DNA of 64,000 nt. Source: Psococerastis gibbosa. Lineage: Eukaryota; Arthropoda; Insecta; Psocodea; Psocidae. The position numbers were made by a program, and so were the translations under genes. Below are positions 63,886 to 64,000 of the stretch, piece by piece. Position 1 is the stretch's first letter, and the number at the start of each line of letters is the position of its first letter. The stretch covers positions 32,389,464 through 32,453,463 of the forward strand of contig OZ020490.1 in NCBI GenBank assembly GCA_963971405.1, in the 5' to 3' direction. The notes below the pieces were generated by a model. That model was not told the DNA's origin and ran no database searches. It saw only the letters and a list, made by a program, of their open reading frames with translations.

Positions 63886-64000
63886 ATACAAAGCTGCCAT
63901 ATGGAGAATGTCTCACTACAGGAAATTTCAACGCATTCTGAATGTATACAAAGCAGCAAATGGTATTCTATAGATCTTGCTTGTTTTAGAGGCAGAACAG

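Overview
This window looks like gene-poor, repeat-rich nuclear DNA from an invertebrate animal, most likely an arthropod or another protostome. It is AT-rich and has no operons and no intact host protein gene that I can recognise. Protein-coding signal comes almost entirely from transposable elements: Ty3/Gypsy, RNase H-bearing non-LTR retrotransposons, several LINE 3' ends, hAT and pogo. The RNA genes are typical eukaryotic Pol III genes: three tandem tRNA-Pro(AGG) genes and one 5S rRNA. The species cannot be named from the sequence alone.

Left part (1-14.1 kb): old LINE 3' ends, one interrupted by a deleted hAT element with a perfect 8-bp target-site duplication (TSD), are followed by a four-level nest. 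A minisatellite is split by a tRNA-derived SINE (SINE-A). The SINE is split by a Ty3/Gypsy element (LTRs 387 bp, 4-bp TSD, minus strand). The right-hand LTR is split by a 5.9-kb non-LTR element (plus strand, 12-bp TSD). The non-LTR element has two intact ORFs (Gag-like ORF1 with zinc knuckles; ORF2 with endonuclease, RT, RNase H and a Cys/His finger) and looks recent. The Gypsy LTRs read as the same sequence, yet pol carries one frameshift.

Middle (14.2-30 kb): three tRNA-Pro genes on a 187-bp period, two tandem copies of a palindromic MITE, a 264-bp tandem repeat, and the remains of a pogo/Tigger-like element whose transposase 3' end has been amplified into about four 214-220-bp units. LINE 3' ends with conserved hairpins, several SINE copies and a Jockey/CR1-like LINE 3' end follow. 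A GC-richer unexplained stretch lies at 26.7-28.2 kb.

Right part (30-64 kb): a mosaic of short non-autonomous elements. It includes a 0.85-kb unclassified family (family A), a TTAA-flanked piggyBac-type MITE family, hAT-like MITEs whose ends run into long G or C homopolymers, a palindromic TTAGGCGGG MITE family, and a 2.2-kb foldback structure with arms of about 430 bp. It also holds a 5S rRNA gene and a 5'-truncated RNase H LINE with a 10-bp TSD. Many elements are nested, so the relative order of insertions can be read. No host pathway is visible; the biology here is transposition, Pol III transcription and tandem repeat growth.
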